From: Herpetosiphon llansteffanensis
GTDB lineage: Bacteria; Chloroflexota; Chloroflexia; Chloroflexales; Herpetosiphonaceae
Direction: 5' to 3'
Length of the DNA stretch: 64,000 nt
Assembly (NCBI RefSeq): GCF_003205875.1
Contig: NZ_PUBZ01000082.1
Span: 43,040 to 107,039, forward strand
Position 1 is the first letter of the stretch, and each line of letters opens with the position of its first letter. The translations under genes and the position numbers were made by a program. Below the pieces are notes generated by a model. That model saw only the letters and a list, made by a program, of their open reading frames with translations, did not search any database and was not told the origin of the DNA. Below are positions 7,627-16,035 of this stretch, one piece after another.

Positions 7627-8565
7627 ATGGAACATTTTGATACAGATTGGCGCGTGGTAGTCATTGGCGGGGCAGGGCTGGATATTAAAGGGCGCATGCT
7701 TGAGCCAATGCTTGAAAAAACTTCAAATCCAGGGCGCTTGACGATTAGTGTTGGGGGGGTGGCACGCAATATTGCCGAAAATATCGCCCGTTTGGGTGCG
7801 CATAGCTCGCTGATTGCCGCTGTGGGCAACGATGAATTTGGCCGCTTAATTATTCAGCAAACGGAAGATGCTGGGGTCGATACCGATGCCATGATGATTT
7901 TGGAAGATCAGCATTCGGCAGCCTATTTGGCGCTGCTTGATCGTAATGGCTTGTTGTATACGGCGCTTGATGATAGCCATTGTGCACGCGCCGTCACGCC
8001 AGAATATATTCAGGATAATATTCAGCTTTTGCGTTCTGCCGATGCGGTGTTTATTGATGCCAACTTGTCGCGCGCTACTGCCGATGTGATTTTGCAAATC
8101 TGTGCTGAGGAAGATATTCCGGTCTGCTTCGAGCCAGTGGCCTATGGCTTGGCGGGCCGCTACCGCGATCGTTTGCGCGGCATGTATCTGATTACGCCCA
8201 ACGAGCGTGAAGCCGAGGCATTAACAGGTTTACCAGTAACCTCGCCAGCAGAGGCGACCGCTGCGGCCAAAGAGTTGGTACGGCTTGGCGTGGAAATTGC
8301 GATCATCACGTTGGCACGCGAAGGCTTAGTCTATGCGACTGTCGATGGTCATGGCCATATTCCGACCTTGGTGCGCGATCTTGTCGATGCAACCGGCGCA
8401 GGCGATGCCTTGGCAGCGGCTGTCTTGTTTGGTCTAATGAACGAATTGCCCTTGGATGAGGCTGTGCGCTTGGGAGCCAGTGCCGCAGCCCTCACCGTTG
8501 CCTCGCCCGATACCGTGCGCCGCGACCTGAGCCTAGAGAGCTTGTACGCCCAGTTGTTAATCTGA
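7627..8565 (+). CDS. PfkB/ribokinase-family sugar kinase, pseudouridine kinase-like
   Basis: 312 aa, starting at ATG 7627 with GGGAG 9 nt upstream; a TTG at 7618 abuts the ribosome-binding site and is unlikely. The fold is that of the PfkB family. The N-terminal segment SNPGRLTISVGGVARNIAEN closely recalls E. coli pseudouridine kinase PsuK (SNPG...GGVGRNIAQN). ITPNEREAEALTG is the central PfkB signature. DATGAGDAL carries the catalytic Asp (about residue 260) and anion hole. The predicted reaction is ATP-dependent phosphorylation of a nucleoside or sugar, most likely pseudouridine to its 5'-phosphate. The usual partner PsuG (pseudouridine-5'-phosphate glycosidase) is not adjacent, so substrate assignment is provisional. 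Confidence 0.8.
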   Translation: MEHFDTDWRVVVIGGAGLDIKGRMLEPMLEKTSNPGRLTISVGGVARNIAENIARLGAHSSLIAAVGNDEFGRLIIQQTEDAGVDTDAMMILEDQHSAAYLALLDRNGLLYTALDDSHCARAVTPEYIQDNIQLLRSADAVFIDANLSRATADVILQICAEEDIPVCFEPVAYGLAGRYRDRLRGMYLITPNEREAEALTGLPVTSPAEATAAAKELVRLGVEIAIITLAREGLVYATVDGHGHIPTLVRDLVDATGAGDALAAAVLFGLMNELPLDEAVRLGASAAALTVASPDTVRRDLSLESLYAQLLI

Positions 8566-8566
8566 G

Positions 8567-8584
8567 CCTAGCATTTTTGCTAGG
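8567..8584 (+). terminator. Short intergenic hairpin after the PfkB kinase gene
   Basis: CCTAGCA (8567-8573) and TGCTAGG (8578-8584) form a 7-bp stem with a TTTT loop, starting two bases after the stop. No T-tract follows. It may be a weak terminator or mRNA-processing hairpin between the kinase and the response-regulator gene. Confidence 0.4.
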
Positions 8585-8602
8585 TGCTGCCTTGGGAACA
8601 GT

Positions 8603-9841
8603 ATGCCTGAACGTATTCTCGTTGCTGACGATAATGAAGCGCTAAGCCAATTGCTCGAACTTATTTTAGTTGAGCATGGCTATGAGGTTACTCTGGCCAA
8701 CGATGGTAGCGACCTGTTAGCCAAGGCCCAACTGCATATTCCCGATTTGATGATCGTTGATATTTTGATGCCACGGATCGATGGTTACGAGGCGATTCGC
8801 CAATTGCGTAACGATACGCGGCTGGCGCATATTCCAATTATTGTGTTAACTGCGCGCACGGCAATTGAGGATGTGGTGACGGGTTTTGAATTGGGCGCTG
8901 ATGATTATATCGTCAAGCCATTTCAAATGCCCGAATTGCTGGCGCGGGTGCGTGCCCAATTGCTGCGCGCTACGCGGCGGCCAGTGCTCAATCCACTGAC
9001 CGGCTTGCCAGGCAATATTTTAATCGAAGAAGAAGTAAATCATCGCTTGCGCCAAGCCCAAGCCTTTGCCCTGTTATACCTCGATTTGGATAATTTCAAG
9101 GCCTATAACGATAGCTATGGCTTTGCCCGTGGCGATTTGGTGATTAAGCTTTTGGCCGCTATTTTGAGCGAAATCAAGGCCGAACACAACGACGAAGGCT
9201 TGTTTATTGGCCATATTGGTGGCGATGATTTTGCAATTATTACCCTTGCAGAGCAGGTTAATGCCTTGTGCGAAGATGTGATTCGGCGTTTTGATCAACG
9301 GATTCTGACGTTGTACGACCCAAGTAACAGCAATAAACCTGTGCCAATTCAAACCCTTTCGGTTGGAGTGGTTTTGCATCGTGGCGATATGCAACAAAGT
9401 TACCACGATCTCAGCCGAATTGCTGCCGAAATGAAACGGGTCGCCAAACAACAAACCGGCAGCGTGTATGTGGTTGATCGGCGCTCGAACGCGCAGAGCA
9501 TCGAGCAAGATCGGCGCAAACGTGGCCCAACAATTGGCTTGCTTACCCAAGATGCCAGCTTGGTTGCTATTCTCAGCGATTTGCTGCAGCAGCAATCGTT
9601 ATTTGTGGTTACCGCCGAAAGCGAGCTTATGCCTGATGCGTTGGTGCTTGGCTATCGTGATCGCTTGCCGAAAGTTCCCAAACATTGGCAAGGCTTGCCG
9701 CAAATTAGCCTGAAAATTGATCAATCACATGAAGAGCAACGCTTTGCCCAGCTTCAAATTCAAACCAATTTGAAGCCGACCATTCCTATTCACGAGTATC
9801 TTTCGTTGGCTTTGCACTTGGTGCGGCTGGAGGCTCGATGA
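8603..9841 (+). CDS. Response regulator with REC and GGDEF-type domains
   Basis: 412 aa cytoplasmic signalling protein. The REC domain (residues 3-120) has acidic D9/D10, phosphoacceptor D53 (IVDILMPRID), T83 and K105. The GGDEF domain (about 130-275) has NPLTGLPGN, DLDNFKAYND and an active-site variant GGDDF at 206-210, still compatible with cyclic di-GMP synthesis. No RxxD inhibitory site is seen five residues upstream. The last ~130 residues form an unassigned domain that resembles a weak second receiver or regulatory module. The predicted role is phosphorylation-dependent diguanylate cyclase (PleD-like). The stop overlaps the next start (ATGA), so its expression is coupled to the giant TPR membrane protein, a plausible output or scaffold partner. 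Confidence 0.85.
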   Translation: MPERILVADDNEALSQLLELILVEHGYEVTLANDGSDLLAKAQLHIPDLMIVDILMPRIDGYEAIRQLRNDTRLAHIPIIVLTARTAIEDVVTGFELGADDYIVKPFQMPELLARVRAQLLRATRRPVLNPLTGLPGNILIEEEVNHRLRQAQAFALLYLDLDNFKAYNDSYGFARGDLVIKLLAAILSEIKAEHNDEGLFIGHIGGDDFAIITLAEQVNALCEDVIRRFDQRILTLYDPSNSNKPVPIQTLSVGVVLHRGDMQQSYHDLSRIAAEMKRVAKQQTGSVYVVDRRSNAQSIEQDRRKRGPTIGLLTQDASLVAILSDLLQQQSLFVVTAESELMPDALVLGYRDRLPKVPKHWQGLPQISLKIDQSHEEQRFAQLQIQTNLKPTIPIHEYLSLALHLVRLEAR

Positions 9842-12800
9842 TCGGATGGATTTTTGTTATTTTGTTATGCGGGCTTTTTGCCTATAACCTCTATCGAACT
9901 GGCCATATGCAACGCTTGATTGCAATTCGCCAACGCCGCCAAACGCCGCGGCCTAGTGGTGCTATGGCTCCAACGTTGCGCGCCCGCGATTTGCGAACCC
10001 AACGCTCATGGGCGGTGCGTGTTCGCGATGAAGTCCAATCTCGTGGTCGCATGGGCGTTGTTATTTTTTTCCTGATTATCTTGGTTGCTTTTTTCGGCAG
10101 CTTGAATTTGTTGGGCTTTTTTGGTAGTAAGCCAGTTGAAAGTAGTCGGGCGCGGGTGATTCTCTCGCCATTTACCAATAATGCTGGTCAGCCCGCTCAA
10201 GAAGGCTTTGCAGCTGCAACCACGATGGCCCAAGCGTGGCAAACTCGTTCAGCCAATTTGCAATTTGCTGTGCTCAAAACGCCAATTGCCGATGCCCAAA
10301 GTGCTTGGAGTTTGCCCGATCGCCCACAATATGATGTGGTGATTTGGGGGTCGATTGTGGCTGGTGGCGATGCCAATAGTGCCAGCATTGAGCCGCAATT
10401 GCTCTGGACTCCGCGCCAACCCTTGCCACACGATCGCGCCTTGGGCCTGCGCGAACGCTTGATTTTGCCGCTCGTCTATAACTTGGCTGATCAGCCGTTT
10501 AATGCCCAAGCATTGCTTGGCGAAATTTTGGTTGTGCTCGATCTCTATCAAGTTGGTGATTACGATCAAACGGTGCAAGCGATTAACAGTTTGCTCGATC
10601 GCTATGCCGTCGATGGGCCGCTGCGTCCTGATTTGCTCTTGGGTATTCGTGGCTCAATTGCCGCCTTGCAAGAGCAATGGAGCCTCGCCGAGGGCGATTT
10701 TCGCCGCGCCTTGGAAACTGCCGATAAAGCAGAATACTGGAATAATCTTGGGGTTACGCTGCTTGAGCAAGGCCGTTTTTCCGAGGCCACGCAAGCCTTC
10801 AATAATGCCCAAGATCGGATGAAAGGCACCAATAGCGACCTAACCGCGCTGCATCTGAATCGCGGTATTTTGGCCTTGCGCGGCGTTGATCCAGCAGTGG
10901 CAGTAGGCGAATTAGCCTTGGCAGTCAAACTTAATCCCAATGGCATTAGTAATAAATTGGCTTTGGTTGAGGCTCAATTGCAAGCCAATCAACTGGCCGA
11001 GGCGATCGAAACCATCAATAACCTCAATGGCTATGCCAGCGACGATCCATTGGTGCAATTGATGACCGCGCGCGTTCAGATGGCCCAATTGGTCAACAAT
11101 GGCGATCAGCCCTTGTGGGAATTGGAGATTGTGCCGCCCTTAGCGCGCGAAACCTTGACGATTGTGCGCCAACGGCTCGATGCTGCGGTTATTACGCTTG
11201 AAACGATTTCGACCCAACAACGCCAAATTGCTGCCCGCGATGATGCTGCGGGTTTGCCTGAATCAGGGCGGGTGCACGAAGCTCATTCGCGCCAAGCCTT
11301 TGAATTGCTCAACCAAGTGCGCTATTGGCAGGCAGTAGCCATGACCGAGGAAGGAATTTCGGCTTCGGTTGAGCCAAAAGGCCGCTTGCGCGGCATGTGG
11401 GATGGCATGTTTGGCGATGATCCACCACTTGAGCTTGCCCAAGCAGTGATTGATCCGCTGGCCAAAACGCAAGACCAGAATTATGCAATTTTGATTCAAG
11501 CAGGGCGGGTACATCGGATTTTGGGCGAGCCAAAAACTGCCATGGATTATTACACCCAAGCCACGACCTTGAACGCCAATCGGCCTGAGGGTTGGTATGG
11601 CTTGGCAATTACTCGCTTCAATACAGAAGGCCCAAGCCCTGAGCGTAATCAGGCGGTACGCGATTATTTGCAAAAAACCTTGGCAGCCGCGCCAAACTTC
11701 ACGCCAGGCTACATTTTGGCTGCGCGCTTAGAAACGCGCGATAAACAGTGGGCCGCAGCCTTGCCCTATCTGCAATGGATTGTGGCCAATCGCCCTGATA
11801 ATCTTGGGGCGCGAATTACGCTTGGCACAACCCAACGCGAGCTTGGGGCCTTGGCGGAGGCCGAAGTTACCTTATTGCCCTTGGCCAATGCCAATAACAG
11901 CACGGCCTTGGTCGAATTAGGCAAGGTCTACGCCCAAGCTGGCCAAGATCAAGCTGCCGAAGATATTTACTTGCGGGCGTTGAATGTTGATGCCAGCAAT
12001 GCCAGTGCTGCCTATGAAATTGGGCGTTTGCGTCAAAATCGTGGCGATTACGCTGGTGCAGAAAAAGCCTATCAGGTTGCAACCGAAATCAATACAGGCT
12101 ATGTGGAAGCACATTTGGCCTTGGGTCAGCTCTATGCCCGTTACCTCGATCAGCCAGATAATGCGGTTGCTGCCTATCAGCGGGCGATTGATGCTGGCGG
12201 CGAAGATCCACGCAACTTCGAAGATATGGGCCGCGAATTTTTGGAGATTGGGCGTTATAGCGAGGCCGCCGATGCCTTGGAGCAATCGGTGCGCTTAAAC
12301 CCGAATGTGCCTGAATCGCGCCATTATTTGGCCCAAGCCTACCTTGAGCAAGGCCGCTTTGAGGCTGCTCGCGAGCAAGAACGGGCGGCGATTGCCCGCG
12401 ATGCAGACGGGGTGTATATCGAGGCCCAACTTGGCATTGCCGAGAGTTTTCGCCGCGAACGGCGCTTCGATGAAGCAATTAGTGCCTATAACGAAATTTT
12501 GGATAACGATTCGACGATTATTCCTGCCTATATTGGCTTAGGCCGCACTGCTGCCGATCGCGGTGAGTGGCAAGGTGCGATTGGCTACTACAACCAAGCG
12601 CTCGCCCGTGAGCCAAATAGCACGAATGCCCATTTTTGGCTAGGCCAAGCTTTGATTGAGCAAGGCTTCTACGAGCGGGCGCTTGATGAATTTAATCTTG
12701 TGCTGGCAACCGACCAGAATAATGTTGAGGCATTGTTTGGGGCTGGGCGAGCCTATAGCAATATGGCAATTAATAATTATGCCTATGATCCAGCCCAAGC

Positions 12801-13323
12801 TGCCGAATATGATGCCGAAGCGCGGCGCTTGCTTGATCGAGCCTTGAGCTATCGGCCCAACGATGGTCGCGCCTTGTTTGAGCGCGGGAAGCTCAACGAG
12901 CGCCAAAATCAACTTGCCGCAGCAATTAGCGATTATGGGCGGGCGGCGCAAATCGATACCCAAAATAGCGAAGCGCTCTATTTGCAAGGCAAGCTTTATC
13001 TAAGCCAAAACAACTTGCAAGCAGCAGAAGAGGCGCTTGATCAATCGGTGCGGCGTAATCAAACTGATCCAATGGCCTTGTATTGGCTTGGCCGAACCTA
13101 TCGTGCTCAAAATCGCACCACCGATGCGATTAAGGCCTTTGAGCGGGCATTAGCGGTTAATGGCAATTTCCACGAAGCTCGCTATTATCAAGGCTTGACC
13201 GCCGAAGAATCCAACCAGCTTGATTTGGCGCGCGAGGCCTATAAGCTGATTAGCCAACAAGCCAGCCCTGATGATCGCTGGCGCTTGCAAGCAGAGGAAC
13301 GCCTGCGCGATTTGGGTCAATAG
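9838..13323 (+). CDS. Giant TPR-repeat membrane protein
   Basis: 1161 aa, starting in a 4-base ATGA overlap with the REC-GGDEF gene. Two N-terminal transmembrane segments (about residues 3-18 and 73-96) flank a basic cytoplasmic loop. The region after residue 100 is therefore either cytoplasmic or exported depending on topology. From about residue 240 to the end it is a long run of TPR units (for example AEYWNNLGVTLLEQGRFSEA and PMALYWLGRTYRAQNRTTDA), some 20 or more by eye. A less regular region of about 100 residues interrupts them near 450-540. It probably acts as a protein-interaction scaffold; no enzymatic motif is seen. Its last 14 codons lie in the 50-bp sequence duplicated downstream of the HNH gene. 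Confidence 0.85.
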   Translation: MIGWIFVILLCGLFAYNLYRTGHMQRLIAIRQRRQTPRPSGAMAPTLRARDLRTQRSWAVRVRDEVQSRGRMGVVIFFLIILVAFFGSLNLLGFFGSKPVESSRARVILSPFTNNAGQPAQEGFAAATTMAQAWQTRSANLQFAVLKTPIADAQSAWSLPDRPQYDVVIWGSIVAGGDANSASIEPQLLWTPRQPLPHDRALGLRERLILPLVYNLADQPFNAQALLGEILVVLDLYQVGDYDQTVQAINSLLDRYAVDGPLRPDLLLGIRGSIAALQEQWSLAEGDFRRALETADKAEYWNNLGVTLLEQGRFSEATQAFNNAQDRMKGTNSDLTALHLNRGILALRGVDPAVAVGELALAVKLNPNGISNKLALVEAQLQANQLAEAIETINNLNGYASDDPLVQLMTARVQMAQLVNNGDQPLWELEIVPPLARETLTIVRQRLDAAVITLETISTQQRQIAARDDAAGLPESGRVHEAHSRQAFELLNQVRYWQAVAMTEEGISASVEPKGRLRGMWDGMFGDDPPLELAQAVIDPLAKTQDQNYAILIQAGRVHRILGEPKTAMDYYTQATTLNANRPEGWYGLAITRFNTEGPSPERNQAVRDYLQKTLAAAPNFTPGYILAARLETRDKQWAAALPYLQWIVANRPDNLGARITLGTTQRELGALAEAEVTLLPLANANNSTALVELGKVYAQAGQDQAAEDIYLRALNVDASNASAAYEIGRLRQNRGDYAGAEKAYQVATEINTGYVEAHLALGQLYARYLDQPDNAVAAYQRAIDAGGEDPRNFEDMGREFLEIGRYSEAADALEQSVRLNPNVPESRHYLAQAYLEQGRFEAAREQERAAIARDADGVYIEAQLGIAESFRRERRFDEAISAYNEILDNDSTIIPAYIGLGRTAADRGEWQGAIGYYNQALAREPNSTNAHFWLGQALIEQGFYERALDEFNLVLATDQNNVEALFGAGRAYSNMAINNYAYDPAQAAEYDAEARRLLDRALSYRPNDGRALFERGKLNERQNQLAAAISDYGRAAQIDTQNSEALYLQGKLYLSQNNLQAAEEALDQSVRRNQTDPMALYWLGRTYRAQNRTTDAIKAFERALAVNGNFHEARYYQGLTAEESNQLDLAREAYKLISQQASPDDRWRLQAEERLRDLGQ

Positions 13324-13329
13324 TTGATC
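13280..13329 (+). repeat. Direct repeat, left copy (3' end of the TPR gene)
   Basis: 50 bp covering the last 14 codons plus stop of the giant TPR gene and 6 bp beyond. The second copy at 14340-14389 is identical at 49 of 50 positions. The single difference is a T/C at the third base of a Gly codon, so the duplicated peptide end is unchanged. Confidence 0.95.
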
Positions 13330-13473
13330 TGTAAAGGGCAGAGGGGTCAGTGGTCAGGGGCTAGTTTTGAAACCGCGAAGGACGCGAAGAGCGCGAAGTT
13401 TAGATTTTTAGCCACAGATTCCACAGATTATTCAAGAATAGAGTATTAAAATCTTATTAGTAAGGTTTTTATT

Positions 13474-14334
13474 ATGGTAATAAAAGACCAAGAAATTAGA
13501 CAGTCATTATACCGAGATATACACTATGAAAATGTAGTAAATTATGACTTTCTTATCCTAATGATTAGATCTGCACTTAAGGTTGATATTAGTACGGCAA
13601 AAGTTGTCTTTCATAAATATATTTTACCAAGTATTCAAAAACTACTTCAGCAAGGATTTATTGAATATTATAAGAAATATATGTCAATAAATAATAATGA
13701 TGGTTGGATATTAAAGGTTTCAAAGAGATATCATCCTTTATCTTATGGATCGCTATTTCTACTGTTTCAGAGTAAATTATCAGATTTTAATAAACAAAGT
13801 AATCTGTTTTATTTTATTGATGAAAATTATAGTTTATATGAAAATAAAGATGATAACCTGAATTTATCTCCTATTGAGGAAATGCAACTAAAAAATGAAG
13901 ACGATTTCATACTACAAAATTATCAAATCGATCTACGCAAGAAGGCTAGCAGAAATATAACTATTAGACAAGGACAGCCTGAATTTAGAAAGAAGTTAAT
14001 AGAAATATTTGATGGCAAATGTGTTATTACGGAATGTGAATTTTTGCCTATTCTTGAGGCTGCACATATTTTACCTTATAAAGGATCTCATACTAATATC
14101 TTATCAAATGGTTTATTGTTAAGAACAGATATACATAATCTTTTTGATCAAGGATATATTTATATCGATTATAAAAGTTTAAAAGTCCATATTGCTATCG
14201 AACTGTATAAATCTGAGTATAACCAAATCCATCAATTTCGAGTTATTGACCCTATTAAGAATCGTATTCGTATCTCAAGGAATGCGTTAAAAATACATCA
14301 AGAATGGGCTACAAGTATGCATAAATTTGAGTAA
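13474..14334 (+). CDS. HNH endonuclease-domain protein, AT-rich, probably horizontally acquired
   Basis: 286 aa. AAGG is 8 nt upstream of the ATG. The C-terminal third is an HNH_2-type nuclease domain: CVITEC (183-188), EAAHILPY with His198, then SNGLLLRTDIHNLFDQG with the second His/Asn pair (H221, N222). The N-terminal ~160 residues are Lys/Asn/Ile/Tyr-rich and unrecognised; they may bind DNA or sense a signal. Base composition is far more AT-rich than every neighbour (roughly 30 percent GC by eye), and codon use is correspondingly A/T-ending. This indicates recent transfer. It sits inside the 50-bp gene-end duplication. Possible roles are a solitary restriction nuclease, a homing-type enzyme driving its own insertion, or a defence effector. 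No methyltransferase is adjacent. Confidence 0.85.
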   Translation: MVIKDQEIRQSLYRDIHYENVVNYDFLILMIRSALKVDISTAKVVFHKYILPSIQKLLQQGFIEYYKKYMSINNNDGWILKVSKRYHPLSYGSLFLLFQSKLSDFNKQSNLFYFIDENYSLYENKDDNLNLSPIEEMQLKNEDDFILQNYQIDLRKKASRNITIRQGQPEFRKKLIEIFDGKCVITECEFLPILEAAHILPYKGSHTNILSNGLLLRTDIHNLFDQGYIYIDYKSLKVHIAIELYKSEYNQIHQFRVIDPIKNRIRISRNALKIHQEWATSMHKFE

Positions 14335-14339
14335 CTGTC

Positions 14340-14389
14340 GGCGCTTGCAAGCAGAGGAACGCCTGCGCGATTTGGGCCAATAGTTGATC
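14340..14389 (+). repeat. Direct repeat, right copy (duplicated TPR gene end)
   Basis: Second copy of the 50-bp gene end. It would still encode RLQAEERLRDLGQ followed by a stop, although no gene now reads into it. It starts five bases after the HNH stop codon and runs straight into a CACGAAG nonamer block. Confidence 0.95.
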
Positions 14390-14640
14390 CGCGAAGAGCA
14401 CGAAGGGCACGAAGGTTGAGATTTTAGCCACGAATTGCACGAATTCCACGAATTAGCGTTATTTTGGCCACAGATTTCACAGATTTTTTTGATTATCGTT
14501 CCCATAGCCAAACGCCTATAGCCTATAGCCTCATTTCTTCGTGCTCTTCGTGCCTTTCGTGGTTAAAACTGCTTTTTGACTTTTGCCTTCTGACTTTTGA
14601 TTTTCCCCTTCATCCCTCATCCTTCATCCTTCATCCTTTT
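14390..14640. repeat. Intergenic heptamer/nonamer repeat block
   Basis: Fills the gap between the HNH cassette and the acyl-CoA dehydrogenase gene. Modules: CACGAAGGG nonamers (14392-14415), CACGAATT nonamers (about 14429-14455), CCACAGATT (14468-14485), CCTATAG heptamers (about 14515-14530), the inverted CTTCGTG form (about 14537-14562) and CATCCTT heptamers (14609-14638). Same module family as at 5726-6175. No credible gene inside. Confidence 0.8.
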
Positions 14641-14651
14641 AAAAACTGTGG

Positions 14652-14690
14652 TATAGTAATAACGCAGTGCGTCATCCTCGATCCGACGCA
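14652..14690 (+). promoter_or_regulatory. Candidate -10 and leader hairpin of the acyl-CoA dehydrogenase gene
   Basis: TATAGT at 14652-14657 is a plausible -10, with its -35 falling in the repeat block and poorly matching consensus. It is followed by a 6-bp stem, TGCGTC (14668-14673) with GACGCA (14685-14690), in the short leader before AAGGAG. Confidence 0.3.
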
Positions 14691-14713
14691 AAATCATAGA
14701 AGGAGATCCATCA

Positions 14714-15901
14714 ATGACGATGCAAGAGCATACCAACGATCCCGCCTTGGACTTCTACCAATTTGATTTGCTGTTAACGCCTGAAGAGCGCGAAGTCCGT
14801 GATCGGGTGCGCAGCTTTATGCAGCGTGAAGTTAAGCCAATCATCAACGAATATTGGGAGAAGGGCGAATTTCCGTTCGAATTGATTCCCAAGTTGGCTG
14901 AACTCAAGGTGTGTGGCGGCACGATTCAGGGCTATGGCTGCCCCGGTTTATCGAGCGTGGCAACCGGCTTGGTTGCTGCCGAAATGGCTAAGGTCGATGG
15001 CTCAGTCTGTACCTTTTTTGGCGTAACCAGTGGCTTGGCAATGTCGAGCATCTACTATTGTGGCTCGGAAGCCCAAAAAGAATATTGGTTGCCCAAATTG
15101 GCCTCAATGGAGAAAATTGGCGCATTCGCCCTCACCGAGCCAGATAACGGCTCAGATGCTTCGCATATCCAAACCACGGCGCGGCTTGAAGGCGACCACT
15201 ATGTGCTCAACGGCCAAAAACGCTGGATTGGCAATGCCTCGTTTGCAGATGTGATTATTGTTTGGGCCCGCGATGAAGCAACCAACCAAGTCAGCGGCTT
15301 CTTGGTCGAAAAAGATACACCTGGCTTTGAAGCAACCGTGATGCACGGCAAAATTGCCAAGCGCGCGCTGTGGAATGCAGAAATCAAACTCGACAATTGC
15401 CGAATTCCTGCTAGCAATCGGCTTGAAAAAGCTCGCTCCTTCAAAGATACCGCCGTTGTGCTGGCCAACACCCGCTTTGGTGTTGCATGGGAAGGCGTTG
15501 GCCATGCCCAAGCTGCCTACGAAATGGCCTTGCGCTATAGCCAAGAACGCAAACAATTTGGTAAGCCAATCGCTGGCTATCAATTAATCCAAGAAAAATT
15601 GGTCAAGATGTTGGCTGAAGTCGTGGCCATGGAATTAACCACTTGGCGCTTGAGCGTGCTGCGCGACCAAGGCTTGATGACCGATGGTCAATCGTCGCTG
15701 GCCAAGATGAATAATTCGGCCAAAGCCCGCCAAATTGTGGCGCTGGGCCGCGAAATCTTTGGCGGCAACGGCCTGCTGCTCGAAAACCATATTGCGCGCC
15801 ATTTTGCCGATATGGAAGCGGTGTACACCTACGAGGGCAGCAACGAAATCAATACGCTCGTCGTTGGCCGCGAAATTACTGGTGTGGCCGCCTTCGTCTA
15901 A
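14714..15901 (+). CDS. Acyl-CoA dehydrogenase (glutaryl-CoA dehydrogenase-like)
   Basis: 395 aa flavoenzyme; AAGGAG 8 nt upstream fixes the start. Family blocks in order: LTPEEREVRDRVRSFM, FALTEPDNGSDAS (flavin/substrate loop), GQKRWIGNASFADV, ERKQFGKPIAGYQLIQ, and VYTYEGSNEINTLVVGREIT. In the last block Glu374 occupies the catalytic-base position used by glutaryl-CoA and related dehydrogenases. It would oxidise an acyl-CoA to the enoyl-CoA, passing electrons to ETF. The closest remembered relatives are glutaryl-CoA dehydrogenases and plant ACX4-like enzymes, so the exact chain length is unknown. No other beta-oxidation gene is adjacent. A hairpin 22 bp after the stop may end the transcript. 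Confidence 0.9.
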   Translation: MTMQEHTNDPALDFYQFDLLLTPEEREVRDRVRSFMQREVKPIINEYWEKGEFPFELIPKLAELKVCGGTIQGYGCPGLSSVATGLVAAEMAKVDGSVCTFFGVTSGLAMSSIYYCGSEAQKEYWLPKLASMEKIGAFALTEPDNGSDASHIQTTARLEGDHYVLNGQKRWIGNASFADVIIVWARDEATNQVSGFLVEKDTPGFEATVMHGKIAKRALWNAEIKLDNCRIPASNRLEKARSFKDTAVVLANTRFGVAWEGVGHAQAAYEMALRYSQERKQFGKPIAGYQLIQEKLVKMLAEVVAMELTTWRLSVLRDQGLMTDGQSSLAKMNNSAKARQIVALGREIFGGNGLLLENHIARHFADMEAVYTYEGSNEINTLVVGREITGVAAFV

Positions 15902-15922
15902 ATCGTAATCAATTCGGGTTTT

Positions 15923-15951
15923 CAATCGCAGGCCGCTTTGGTCTGCGATTG
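15923..15951 (+). terminator. Terminator-like hairpin after the acyl-CoA dehydrogenase gene
   Basis: CAATCGCAG (15923-15931) pairs perfectly with CTGCGATTG (15943-15951) around an 11-nt loop. The following bases are not T-rich, so efficiency is uncertain. Confidence 0.5.
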
Positions 15952-16035
15952 GGCGTTAAATTGCATCAAATGGCCGATGTTGAATTGGCGACTGTTGGCT
16001 ATGCTCAAGGCTTGATAGTGTATAGGAGTAAGCCA

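Larger units (their letters stand above)
13330..14389 (+). mobile_element. Putative minimal integrated cassette: HNH gene plus duplicated gene end
   Basis: 1060 bp lying between the end of the left 50-bp repeat and the end of the right one. It holds a repeat-module tract (about 13370-13430), one AT-rich HNH nuclease gene and a second copy of the 3' end of the TPR gene. Sequences immediately before the two copies are unrelated, so the duplication begins sharply at its 5' edge. This is the footprint expected when an element inserts at a gene's 3' end and regenerates it. No integrase or transposase is present. A local duplication or recombination event is the alternative. Confidence 0.5.

Noticed and set aside
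14464..14766. 100-codon open frame in the gap before the acyl-CoA dehydrogenase gene
   Set aside because: Translation consists of repeat modules (Ser/Pro/His-rich) and runs into the real gene in another frame.
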